Below, in pieces: positions 51,422-63,139 of a DNA stretch of 64,000 nucleotides (position 1 is the stretch's first letter; every line of letters begins with the position of its first letter). A program made the translations under genes and the position numbers. A model generated the notes under the pieces. The model saw only the letters and a program-made list of their open reading frames with translations. It was not told the DNA's origin and searched no databases. The DNA is from Nomia melanderi (lineage: Eukaryota; Arthropoda; Insecta; Hymenoptera; Halictidae): the NCBI RefSeq assembly GCF_051020985.1, contig NW_027475139.1:2170001-2234000 (forward strand), written 5' to 3'.

Positions 51422-51945
51422 AGCACCCGAGATATCACCATATATATATTGGATTTTCCACTGACCCTGAGTGTCCGGCCCCATGAAACAGTGGTTTTCT
51501 CGGCCCCTGGTGGTCCGAGGTCGTCCCGCTGCACAGATTCATGCGCCAGGGATTCCTGCAGACAATTCACTTTGGTTTATTGCGCTATCTGTAATAGCAC
51601 CAGAGATATCACCAGATATATGCTGGATTTTTACATGACCTTAGTTGACGGATTCCGAATATCTGTAATTTTCTCGGCCCCTGGTGGTCCGAGGTCGTTC
51701 CCGCTGCACAGATTCATGCGCCAGGGCCCACTGCAGATAATTCACTTTGATGTATTGCGCTATCTCTAATGGCACCCGAGATATCACCAGATATATATTG
51801 GATTTTTCCCTGACCCTGAGTGCCAGGCCCCATGTTTCGGTGGTTTTCCCGACCCCTGGCGGTCCGAGGTCGATCCCGCTGCACAGATTCATGCCCCAGG
51901 GACCCCTGCAGATAATTCACTTTGATTTATTTCGCTATCTGTAAT
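51422..51945. repeat. K-P-N trimer block, copy 4
   Basis: Same order, with P at 51,622-51,668. K has CACCATATATATTGG. The end of N is replaced after the GGTCCGAGGTCGATCCC point by CATGCCCCAGGGACCCCTG, a type seen in the M-Z dimer, so the block is cut by a recombination point within N. Confidence 0.8.
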
Positions 51946-52146
51946 AGCACCCGAGATATCACCAGATTTATATTGGATTTTTCCCTTACCCTGAGTGTCC
52001 GACCCCATGAAACGGTGGTTTTCTCGGCCCCTGGTGGTCCGAGGTCGTTCCCGCTGCACAGATTCATGCGCCAGGGCCTCCTGCAGACAATGCACTTTGA
52101 TTTATTTCGCTATCTCTAATAGCACCCGAGATATCACCAGATATAT

Positions 52147-52193
52147 GCTGGATTTTTACATGACCTTGGGTGACGGATTCCGAATATCTGTAA
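52147..52193. repeat. P cassette 15
   Basis: Same TCGGCGCCTGG subgroup. The following monomer has GAGATTTCACC and CTGTGTGTCC; the pair recurs with cassettes 16 and 19. Confidence 0.85.
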
Positions 52194-52994
52194 TTTTCTC
52201 GGCGCCTGGTGGTCCGAGGTCGATCCCGCTGCACAGATTCATGCGCCAGGGCCTCCTACAGACAATGCACTTTGATTTATTGCGCTATCTGTAATAGCAC
52301 CCGAGATTTCACCAGATATATATTGGATTTTTCCCTGACCCTGTGTGTCCGACCCCATCAGACGGTGGTTTTCTCGGCCCCTGGTGGTCCGAGGTCGTTC
52401 CCGCTGCACAGATTCATACGCCAGGGCCCCCTGCAGATAATTCACTTTGATTTATTGCCCTATCTCTAATAGCACCCGAGATATCACCAGATATATATTG
52501 GATTTTCCCTGACCCTGACAGTCCGGCCCCATGGGACGGTGATTTTCTCGGCCCCCGGTGGTCCGAGGTCGATCCCGCTGCACAGATTCATGCGCCAGGG
52601 CCTCCTACAGACAATGCACTTTGATTTATTGCGCTATCGGTGATAGCACTCGAGATATCACCAGATATATATTGGATTTTTCCCTGACCCTGAGTGTCCA
52701 ACCCCATGAGACGGTGGTTTTCCCGACCCCTGGTGGTCCGAGGTCGTTCCCGCTGCACAGATTCATGCGCCAGGGCCCCCTGCAGATAATTCACTTTGAT
52801 TTATTGCGCTATCTGTAATGGCACCCGAGATATCACCAGATTTATATTGGATTTTTCCCTGACCCTGAGTGTCCGACCCCATGAGACGGTGATTTTCTCG
52901 GCCACTGGTGGTCCCAGATCGATCCCGCTGCACAGATTCATGCGCCAGGGCCTCCTACAGACAATGCACTTTGATTTATTGCGCTATCCCTAAT

Positions 52995-53344
52995 AGCACC
53001 CGAGATATCACCAGATATATATTTGATTTTTCCTTGACCCTGACAATCCGGCCCCATGTGTCGATGGTTTTCTCGGTCCCTCGTGGTCCGAGGTCGATCC
53101 CGCTGCACAGATTCATGCGCCAGGGCCCCCTGCAGATAATTCACTTTGATTTATTGCGCTATCTGTAATAGCACCCGAGATATCACCAGATTTATATTGG
53201 ATTTTTCCCTGACCCTGAGTGTCCGACCCCATGAGACGGTAGTTTTCTCGGTCCCTCGTGGTCCGAGGTCTATCCCGCTGCACAGATTCATGCCCCAGGG
53301 CCCCCTGCAGATAATTGACTTTGATTTATTTCGCTATCTGTAAT
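52995..53344. repeat. M-Z dimer block, copy 3
   Basis: Matches copy 2 at an offset of 2,273 bp (13 monomers minus two bases). It is the first part of a longer segment repeated at 58,592 onward. Confidence 0.85.
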
Positions 53345-54340
53345 AGCACCCGAGATATCACCAGATATATATTGGATTTTTCCCTGACCCTGACAGTCCG
53401 GCCCCATGAGACGGTGATTTTCTCGGCCCCTGGTGGTCCGAGGTCGTTCCCGCTGCATAGAATCATGTGCCAGGGCCTCCTGCAGACAGTTCACTTTGGT
53501 TTATTGCGCTATCTCTAATAGCACCCGAGATATCACCAGATATATATTGGATTTTTCCCTGACCCTGAGTGTCCGGCCCCATGAGACGGTGATTTTCTCG
53601 GCCCCTGGTGGTCCCAGGTCGATCCCGCTGCACAGATTCATGCGCCAGGGCCTCCTACAGACAATGCACTTTGATTTATTGCGCTATCTGTGATAGCACC
53701 CGAGATATCACCAGATATATATTGGATTTTTCTTTGACCCTGACAGTCCGGCCCCATGTGTCGATGGTTTTCTCGGTCCCTCGTAGTCCGATGTCGATCC
53801 CGCTGCACAGATTCATGCGCCAGGGCCTCCTGCAGACAATGCACTTTGACTTATTGCGCTATCTCTAATAGCACCCGAGATATCACCAGGTATATATTGT
53901 ATTTTCCCCTGACCCTGAGTGTCCGGCCCCATGAGACGGTGGATTTCTCGGCCCATGGTGGTCCGAGGTCGTTCCCGCTGCACAGATTCATGCGCCTGGG
54001 CCTCCTATAGATAATTCACTTTGATTTATTGCGCTATCTGTGATAGCACCCGAGATATCACCAGATATATTTTGGATTTTTCCCTGACCCTGAGTGTCCG
54101 ACCCCATGGGACGGTAGTTTTCTCGGCCCCTGGTGGTCCGAGGTCGATCCCGCTGCAGAGATTCATGCGCCAGGGCTTCCTGCAGACAATTCACTTTGGT
54201 TTATTGCGCTATCTGTAATAGCACCCGAGATATCACCAGATATATATTGGATTTTCCACTGACCCTGAGTGTCCGGCCACATGAAACAGTGGTTTTCTCG
54301 GCCCCTGGTGGTCCGAGGTCGTCCCGCTGCACAGATTCAT
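53337..54340. repeat. Six-monomer segment, copy 1 of 3
   Basis: About 1 kb recurs at an offset of 1,574 bp (nine monomers minus one base) and again at an offset of 5,597 bp. Markers in order are GCATAGAATCATGTGCC, GTCCCAGGTCGATCCC, a CTGTGATAGC junction, TTTTTCTTTGACC with CGTAGTCCGATGTCG, TTGTATTTTCCCC, CATGCGCCTGGGCCTCC, and a K monomer. The end is set where K is followed here by GGCCTCCTGCAG instead of GGATTCCTGCAG. Confidence 0.8.
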
Positions 54341-54419
54341 GCGCCAGGGCCTCCTGCAGACAATGCACTTTGATTTATTTCGCTATCTCTAATAGCACCC
54401 GAGATATCACCAGATATAT

Positions 54420-54466
54420 GCTGGATTTTTACATGACCTTGGGTGACGGATTCCGAATATCTGTAA
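54420..54466. repeat. P cassette 16
   Basis: TCGGCGCCTGG subgroup, following a K monomer instead of preceding N, which shows that K-P adjacency arose with more than one P subgroup. Confidence 0.85.
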
Positions 54467-54910
54467 TTTTCTCGGCGCCTGGTGGTCCGAGGTCGATCCC
54501 GCTGCACAGATTCATGCGCCAGGGCCTCCTACAGACAATGCACTTTGATTTATTGCGCTATCTGTAATAGCACCCGAGATTTCACCAGATATATATTGGA
54601 TTTTTCCCTGACCCTGTGTGTCCGACCCCATCACACGGTGGTTTTCTCGGCCCCTGGTGGTCCGAGGTCGTTCCCGCTGCACAGATTCATGCGCCAGGGC
54701 TTCCTGCAGACAATTCACTTTGGTTTATTGCGCTGTCTGTAATAGCACCCGAGATATCACCAGATATATATTGGATTTTTCCCTGACCCTGAGTGTCCAA
54801 CCCCATGAGACGGTGGTTTTATCGGCCCCTGCTGGTCCGAGGTCGTTCCCGCTGCACAGATTCATGCGCTAGGGCCTCCTTCAGACAATGCACTTTGGAT
54901 CATTGCGCTA

Positions 54911-55920
54911 TCTCTAATAGCACCCGAGATATCACCAGATATATATTGGATTTTTCCCTGACCCTGACAGTCCGGCCCCATGAGACGGTGATTTTCTCGG
55001 CCCCTGGTGGTCCGAGGTCGTTCCCGCTGCATAGAATCATGTGCCAGGGCCTCCTGCAGACAGTTCACTTTGGTTTATTGCGCTATCTCTAATAGCACCC
55101 GAGATATCACCAGATATATATTGGATTTTTCCCTGACCCTGAGTGTCCGGCCCCATGAGACGGTGATTTTCTCGGCCCCTGGTGGTCCCAGGTCGATCCC
55201 GCTGCACACATTCATGCGCCAGGGCCTCCTACAGACAATGCACTTTGATTTATTGCGCTATCTGTGATAGCACCCGAGATATCACCAGATATATATTGGA
55301 TTTTTCTTTGACCCTGACAGTCCGGCCCCATGTGTCGATGGTTTTCTCGGTCCCTCGTAGTCCGATGTCGATCCCGCTGCACAGATTCATGCGCCAGGGC
55401 CTCCTGCAGACAATGCACTTTGACTTATTGCGCTATCTCTAATAGCACCCGAGATATCACCAGGTATATATTGTATTTTCCCCTGACCCTGAGTGTCCGG
55501 CCCCATGAGACGGTGGATTTCTCGGCCCATGGTGGTCCGAGGTCGTTCCCGCTGCACAGATTCATGCGCCTGGGCCTCCTATAGATAATTCACTTTGATT
55601 TATTGCGCTATCTGTGATAGCACCCGAGATATCACCAGATATATTTTGGATTTTTCCCTGACCCTGAGTGTCCGACCCCATGGGACGGTAGTTTTCTCGG
55701 CCCCTGGTGGTCCGAGGTCGATCCCGCTGCAGAGATTCATGCGCCAGGGCTTCCTGCAGACAATTCACTTTGGTTTATTGCGCTATCTGTAATAGCACCC
55801 GAGATATCACCAGATATATATTGGATTTTCCACTGACCCTGAGTGTCCGGCCCCATGAAACAGTGGTTTTCTCGGCCCCTGGTGGTCCGAGGTCGTCCCG
55901 CTGCACAGATTCATGCGCCA
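54911..55920. repeat. Six-monomer segment, copy 2 of 3
   Basis: Nearly identical to the copy 1,574 bp upstream. Differences noticed are GCTGCACACATTC near 55,200 (CACAGATTC upstream) and CGGCCCCATGAAAC against CGGCCACATGAAAC in K. It runs directly into K-P-N trimer copy 5. Confidence 0.8.
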
Positions 55921-56317
55921 GGGATTCCTGCAGACAATTCACTTTGGTTTATTGCGCTATCTGTAATAGCACCCGAGATATCACCAGATATATGCTGGAT
56001 TTTTACATGACCTTAGTTGACGGATTCCGAATATCTGTAATTTTCTCGGCCCCTGGTGGTCCGAGGTCGTTCCCGCTGCACAGATTCATGCGCCAGGGCC
56101 CACTGCAGATAATTCACTTTGATGTATTGCGCTATCTCTAATGGCACCCGAGATATCACCAGATATATATTGGATTTTTCCCTGACCCTGAGTGCCAGGC
56201 CCCATGTTTCGGTGGTTTTCCCGACCCCTGGCGGTCCGAGGTCGTTCCCGCTGCACAGATTCATGCGCCAGGGCTTCGTGCAGACAATTCACTTTGGTTT
56301 ATTGCGCTATCTGTAAT
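55794..56317. repeat. K-P-N trimer block, copy 5
   Basis: Same order and same lost base, with P at 55,994-56,040. A private change is GCTTCGTGCAGAC in N where the others have GCTTCCTGCAGAC. Confidence 0.85.
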
Positions 56318-56518
56318 AGCACCCGAGATATCACCAGATATATATTGGATTTTTCCCTGACCCTGACAGTCCGGCCCCATGAGACGGTGATTTTCTCGGC
56401 CCCTGGTGGTCCCAGGTTGATCCCGCTGCACAGATTCATGCGCCAGGGCCTCCTACAGGCAATGCACTTTGATTTATTTCGCTATCTCTAATAGCAACCG
56501 AGATATCACCAGATATAT

Positions 56519-56565
56519 GCTGGATTTTTACATGACCTTGGGTGACGGATTCCGAATATCTGTAA
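56519..56565. repeat. P cassette 18
   Basis: TCGGCGCCTGG subgroup, with the same AGCAACCGAG junction as the cassette at 50,049 and a related right flank. Confidence 0.85.
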
Positions 56566-57043
56566 TTTTCTCGGCGCCTGGTGGTCCGAGGTCGATCCCG
56601 CTGCACAGATTCATGCGCCAGGGCCTCCTACAGACAATGCACCTTGATTTATTGCGCTATCTGTAATAGCACCCGAGATATCACCAGATTTATATTGGAT
56701 TTTTCCCTGACCCTGAGTGTCCGACCCCATGAGACGGTAGTTTTCTCGGTCCCTCGGGGTCCGAGGTCTATCCCGCTGCACAGATTCATGCCCCAGGGAC
56801 CCCTGCAGATAATTCACTTTGATTTATTTCGCTATCTGTAATAGCACCCGAGATATCACCAGATTTATATTGGATTTTTCCCTTACCCTGAGTGTCCGAC
56901 CCCATGAAACGGTGGTTTTCTCGGCCCCTGGTGGTCCGAGGTCGTTCCCGCTGCACAGATTCATGCGCCAGGGCCTCCTGCAGACAATGCACTTTGATTT
57001 ATTTCGCTATCTCTAATAGCACCCGAGATATCACCAGATATAT

Positions 57044-57090
57044 GCTGGATTTTTACATGACCTTGGGTGACGGATTCCGAATATCTGTAA
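57044..57090. repeat. P cassette 19
   Basis: TCGGCGCCTGG subgroup, in a setting that repeats that of the cassette at 52,147 (offset 4,897 bp, 28 monomers minus three bases). Confidence 0.85.
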
Positions 57091-57568
57091 TTTTCTCGGC
57101 GCCTGGTGGTCCGAGGTCGATCCCGCTGCACAGATTCATGCGCCAGGGCCTCCTACAGACAATGCACTTTGATTTATTGCGCTATCTGTAATAGCACCCG
57201 AGATTTCACCAGATATATATTGGATTTTTCCCTGACCCTGTGTGTCCGACCCCATCAGACGGTGGTTTTCTCGGCCCCTGGTGGTCCGAGGTCGTTCCCG
57301 CTGCACAGATTCATGCGCCAGGGCTTCCTGCAGACAATTCACTTTGGTTTATTGCGCTGTCTGTAATAGCACCCGAGATATCACCAGATATATATTGGAT
57401 TTTTCCCTGACCCTGAGTGTCCAACCCCATGAGACGGTGGTTTTATCGGCCCCTGCTGGTCCGAGGTCGTTCCCGCTGCACAGATTCATGCGCTAGGGCC
57501 TCCTTCAGACAATGCACTTTGGATCATTGCGCTATCTCTAATAGCACCCGAGATATCACCAGATATAT

Positions 57569-57615
57569 GCTGGATTTTTACATGACCTTGGGTGACGGAT
57601 TCCGAATATCTGTAA
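57569..57615. repeat. P cassette 20
   Basis: AATATCTGTAA form, but followed by TCGGCCCCTGG and CATATAATTC, so its flanks come from different monomer types. Confidence 0.85.
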
Positions 57616-58591
57616 TTTTCTCGGCCCCTGGTGGTCCGAGGTCGATCCCGCTGCACAGATTCATGCGCCAGGGCCCCCTGCATATAATTCACTTTGGTTT
57701 ATTGCGCTATCTGTAATAGCAACCGAGATATCACCAGATATATATTTGATTTTTCCTTGACCCTGACAATCCGGCCCCATATGTCGATGGTTTTCTCGGT
57801 CCCTCGTTGTCCGAGGTCGATACCGCTGCACAGATTCATACGCCAGGGCCCCCTGCAGATAATTCACTTTGATTTATTGCCCTATCTCTAATAGCACCCG
57901 AGATATCACCAGATATATATTGGATTTTCCCTGACCCTGACAGTCCGGCCCCATGGGACGGTGATTTTCTCGGCCCCCGGTGGTCCGAGGTCGATCCCGC
58001 TGCACAGATTCATGCGCCAGGGCCTCCTACAGACAATGCACTTTGATTTATTGCGCTATCGGTGATAGCACTCGAGATATCACCAGATATATATTGGATT
58101 TTTCCCTGACCCTGAGTGTCCAACCCCATGAGACGGTGGTTTTCCCGACCCCTGGTGGTCCGAGGTCGTTCCCGCTGCACAGATTCATGCGCCAGGGCTT
58201 CCTGCAGACAATTCACTTTGGTTTCTTGCTCTATCTGTAATAGCACCCGAGATATCACCAGATATATATTGGAATTTTCCCTGACCCTGACAGTCCGGCC
58301 CCATGAGACGGTGATTTTCTCGGCCCCTGGTGGTCCCAGGTCTATCCCGCTGCACAGATTCATGCGCCAGGGCCCCCTGCAGATAATTCACTTTGATTTA
58401 TTGCGCTATCTGTAATGGCACCCGAGATATCACCAGATTTATATTGGATTTTTCCCTGACCCTGAGTGTCCGACCCCATGAGACGGTGATTTTCTCGGCC
58501 ACTGGTGGTCCCAGATCGATCCCGCTGCACAGATTCATGCGCCAGGGCCTCCTACAGACAATGCACTTTGATTTATTGCGCTATCCCTAAT

Positions 58592-58941
58592 AGCACCCGA
58601 GATATCACCAGATATATATTTGATTTTTCCTTGACCCTGACAATCCGGCCCCATGTGTCGATGGTTTTCTCGGTCCCTCGTGGTCCGAGGTCGATCCCGC
58701 TGCACAGATTCATGCGCCAGGGCCCCCTGCAGATAATTCACTTTGATTTATTGCGCTATCTGTAATAGCACCCGAGATATCACCAGATTTATATTGGATT
58801 TTTCCCTGTCCCTGAGTGTCCGACCCCATGAGACGGTAGTTTTCTCGGTCCCTCGTGGTCCGAGGTCTATCCCGCTGCACAGATTCATGCCCCAGGGCCC
58901 CCTGCAGATAATTGACTTTGATTTATTTCGCTATCTGTAAT
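58592..58941. repeat. M-Z dimer block, copy 4
   Basis: Matches copy 3 at an offset of 5,597 bp, with CTGTCCCTGAGTG in Z where the others have CTGACCCTGAGTG. Confidence 0.85.
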
Positions 58942-59822
58942 AGCACCCGAGATATCACCAGATATATATTGGATTTTTCCCTGACCCTGACAGTCCGGCC
59001 CCATGAGACGGTGATTTTCTCGGCCCCTGGTGGTCCGAGGTCGTTCCCGCTGCATAGAATCATGTGCCAGGGCCTCCTGCAGACAGTTCACTTTGGTTTA
59101 TTGCGCTATCTCTAATAGCACCCGAGATATCACCAGATATATATTGGATTTTTCCCTGACCCTGAGTGTCCGGCCCCATGAGACGGAGATTTTCTCGGCC
59201 CCTGGTGGTCCCAGGTCGATCCCGCTGCACAGATTCATGCGCCAGGGCCTCCTACAGACAATGCACTTTGATTTATTGCGCTATCTGTGATAGCACCCGA
59301 GATATCACCAGATATATATTGGATTTTTCTTTGACCCTGACAGTCCGGCCCCATGTGTCGATGGTTTTCTCGGTCCCTCGTAGTCCGATCTCGATCCCGC
59401 TGCACAGATTCATGCGCCAGGGCCTCCTGCAGACAATGCACTTTGACTTATTGCGCTATCTCTAATAGCACCCGAGATATCACCAGGTATATATTGTATT
59501 TTCCCCTGACCCTGAGTGTCCGGCCCCATGAGACGCTGGATTCCTCGGGCCATGGTGGTCCGAGGTCGTTCCCGCTGCACAGATTCATGCGCCTGGGCCT
59601 CCTATAGATAATTCACTTTGATTTATTGCGCTATCTGTGATAGCACCCGAGATATCACCAGATATATTTTGGATTTTTCCCTGACCCTGAGTGTCCGACC
59701 CCATGGGACGGTAGTTTTCTCGGCCCCTGGTGGTCCGAGGTCGATCCCGCTGCAGAGATTCATGCGCCAGGGCTTCCTGCAGACAATTCACTTTGGTTTA
59801 TTGCGCTATCTGTAATAGCACC
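58934..59822. repeat. Six-monomer segment, copy 3 of 3 (shortened)
   Basis: Matches copy 1 at an offset of 5,597 bp (32 monomers minus three bases), and the match extends left through the M-Z dimer. Private changes include GAGACGGAGATTTTC, CGATCTCGATCCC, and GAGACGCTGGATTCCTCGGGCC. It stops before K and continues with a CCCAGGTTGATCCC monomer. Confidence 0.75.
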
Positions 59823-60541
59823 CGAGATATCACCAGATATATATTGGATTTTTCCCTGACCCTGACAGTCCGGCCCCATGAGACGGTGATTTTCTCGGCC
59901 CCTGGTGGTCCCAGGTTGATCCCGCTGCACAGATTCATGCGCCAGGGCCTCCTACAGGCAATGCACTTTGATTTATTGCGCTATCTCTAATAGCAACCGA
60001 GATATCACCAGATATATATTTGATTTTTCCTTGACCCTGACAATCCGGCCCCATATGTCGATGGTTTTCTCGGTCCCTCGTTGTCCGAGGTCGATCCCGC
60101 TGCACAGATTCATACGCCAGGGCCCACTGCAGATAATTCACTTTGATTTATTGCCCTATCTCTAATAGCACCCGAGATATCACCAGATATATATTGGATT
60201 TTCCCTGACCCTGACAGTCCGGCCCCAGGGGACGGTGATTTTCTCGGCCCCCGGTGGTCCGAGGTCGATCCCGCTGCACAGATTCATGCGCCAGGGCCTC
60301 CTACAGACAATGCACTTTGATTTATTGCGCTATCGGTGATAGCACTCGAGATATCACCAGATATATATTGGATTTTTCCCTGACCCTGAGTGTCCAACCC
60401 CATGAGACGGTGGTTTCATCGGCCCCTGCTGGTCCGAGGTCGTTCCCGCTGCACAGATTCATGCGCCAGGGCCTCCTGCAGACAATGCACTTTGATTTAT
60501 TTCGCTATCTCTAATAGCACCCGAGATATCACTAGATATAT

Positions 60542-60588
60542 GCTGGATTTTTACATGACCTTGGGTGACGGATTCCGAATATCTGTAA
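60542..60588. repeat. P cassette 21
   Basis: TCGGCGCCTGG subgroup, with ATCACTAGATATATG as the left flank and GGGCCTAGTACAG further right, both private changes. Confidence 0.85.
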
Positions 60589-61390
60589 TTTTCTCGGCGC
60601 CTGGTGGTCCAAGGTCGATCCCGCTGCACAGATTCATGCGCCAGGGCCTAGTACAGACAATGCACCTTGATTTATTGCACTATCTGTAATACCACCCGAG
60701 ATATCACCAGATATATATTGGATTTTTCCCTGACCCTGACAGTCCGGCCCCATGAGACGGTGGTTTTCTCGGCCCCTGGTGGTCCGAGGTCGTTCCCGCT
60801 TCACAGATTCATGCGCCAGGGCCTCCTGCAGACAATGCACTTTGATTTATTTCGCTATCTCTAATAGCACCCGAGATATCACCAGATATATATTGGATTT
60901 TTGCTTGACTCTGACAGTTCGGCGCCATGTGTCGATGGTTCTCTCGGTCCCTCGTGGTCCGAGGTCGATCCCGCTGCACAGATCCATGCGCCAGGGCCTC
61001 CTGCAGACAATGGACTTTCATTTATTGCGCTATCTCTAATAGCACCTGAGATATCACCACATATATATTGGATTTTTCCCTGACCCTGAGTGTCCGACCC
61101 CATGAGACGGTAGTTTTCTCGGCCCCTGGTGGCCCAAGGTCGTTCCCGCTGCACAGATTCATGCGCCAGGGCCTCCTGCAGACAGTGCACTTTGATTTAT
61201 TGCGCTATCTCTAATAGCACCCGAGATATCACCAGATATATATTTGATATTTCCTTGACCCTGACAATCCGGCCCCATATGTCGATGGTTTTCTCGGTCC
61301 CTCGTTGTCCGAGGTCGATCCCGCTGCACAGATTCATACGCCAGGGCTTCCTGCAGACAATTCACTTTGGTTTATTGCGCTATCTGTAAT

Positions 61391-61914
61391 AGCACCCGAG
61401 ATATCACCAGATATATATTGGATTTTCCACTGACCCTGAGTGTCCGGCCCCATGAAACAGTGGTTTTCTCGGCCCCTGGTGGTCCGAGGTCGTCCCGCTG
61501 CACAGATTCATGCGCCAGGGATTCCTGCAGACAATTCACTTTGGTTTATTGCGCTATCTGTAATAGCACCCGAGATATCACCAGATATATGCTGGATTTT
61601 TACATGACCTTAGATGACGGATTCCGAATATCTGTAATTTTCTCGGCCCCTGGTGGTCCGAGGTCGTTCCCGCTGCACAGATTCATGCGCCAGGGCCCAC
61701 TGCAGATAATTCACTTTGATGTATTGCGCTATCTCTAATGGCATCCGAGATATCACCAGATATATATTGGATTTTTCCCTGACCCTGAGTGCCAGGCCCC
61801 ATGTTTCGGTGGTTTTCCCGACCCCTGGTGGTCCGAGGTCGATCCCGCTGCACAGATTCATGCGCCAGGGCCTCCTACAGACAATGCACTTTGATTTATT
61901 GCGCTATCGGTGAT
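61391..61914. repeat. K-P-N trimer block, copy 6
   Basis: Same order, with P (61,591-61,637) reading CTTAGATGACGG. N has CCCCTGGTGGTCC in place of CCCCTGGCGGTCC and ends in CGGTGATAG instead of TAATAG, so its right part comes from another monomer type. Confidence 0.8.
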
Positions 61915-62115
61915 AGCACTCGAGATATCACCAGATATATATTGGATTTTTCCCTGAGCCTGAGTGTCCAACCCCATGAGACGGTGGTTTTATAGGCCCC
62001 TGCTGGTCCGAGGTCGTTCCCGCTGCACAGATTCATGCGCCAGGGCCTCCTGCAGACAATGCACTTTGATTTATTTCGCTATCTCTAATAGCACCCGAGA
62101 TATCACCAGATATAT

Positions 62116-62162
62116 GCTGGATTTTTACATGACCTTGGGTGACGGATTCCGAATATCTGTAA
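62116..62162. repeat. P cassette 23
   Basis: TCGGCGCCTGG subgroup. Like cassette 21 it is followed by a CTGTAATACCACC junction, so the two are copies of one segment. Cassettes 10, 11, 12, 14, 17 and 22 lie inside the trimer blocks listed above. Confidence 0.85.
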
Positions 62163-62789
62163 TTTTCTCGGCGCCTGGTGGTCCGAGGTCGATCCCGCTG
62201 CACAGATTCATGCGCCAGGGCCTCCTACAGACAATGCACCTTGATTTATTGCACTATCTGTAATACCACCCGAGATATCACCAGATATATATTGGATTTT
62301 TCCCTGACCCTGACAGTCCGGCCCCATGAGACGGTGGTTTTCCCGACCCCTGGTGGTCCGAGGTCGTTCCCGCTGCACAGATTCATGCACCAGGGCTTCC
62401 TGCAGACAATTCACTTTGGTTTCTTGCGCTATCTGTAATAGCACCCGAGATATCACCAGATATATATTGGAATTTTCCCTGACCCTGACAGTCCGGCCCC
62501 ATGAGACGGTGATTTTCTCGGCCCCTGGTGGTCCCAGGTCTATCCCGCTGCACAGATTCATGCGCCAGGGCCCCCTGCAGATAATTCACTTTGATTTATT
62601 GCGCTATCTGTAATAGCAGCCGAGATATCACCAGATTTATATTGGATTTTTCCCTGACCCTGAGTGTCCGACCCCATGAGACGGTGATTTTCTCGGCCAC
62701 TGGTGGTCCCAGATCGATCCCGCTGCACAGATTCATGCGCCAGGGCCTCCTACAGACAATGCACTTTGATTTATTGCGCTATCCCTAAT

Positions 62790-63139
62790 AGCACCCGAGA
62801 TATCACCAGATATATATTTGATTTTTCCTTGACCCTGACCATCCGGCCCCATGTGTCGATGGTTTTCTCGGTCCCTCGTGGTCCGAGGTCGATCCCGCTG
62901 TACAGATTCATGCGCCAGGGCCCCCTGCAGATAATTCACTATGATTTATTGCGCTATCTGTAATAGCACCCGAGATATCACCAGATTTATATTGGATTTT
63001 TTCCTGACCCTGAGTGTCCGACCCCATGAGACGGTAGTTTTCTCGGTCCCCGGTGGTCCGAGGTCTATCCCGCTGCACAGATTCATGCCCCAGGGCCCAC
63101 TGCAGATAATTGACTTTGATTTATTTCGCTATCTGTAAT
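62790..63139. repeat. M-Z dimer block, copy 5
   Basis: Matches copy 4 at an offset of 4,198 bp. It has private changes (CTGACCATCCGG, CGCTGTACAG, GGTCCCCGGTGG), so it is the most diverged of the five. Confidence 0.8.
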
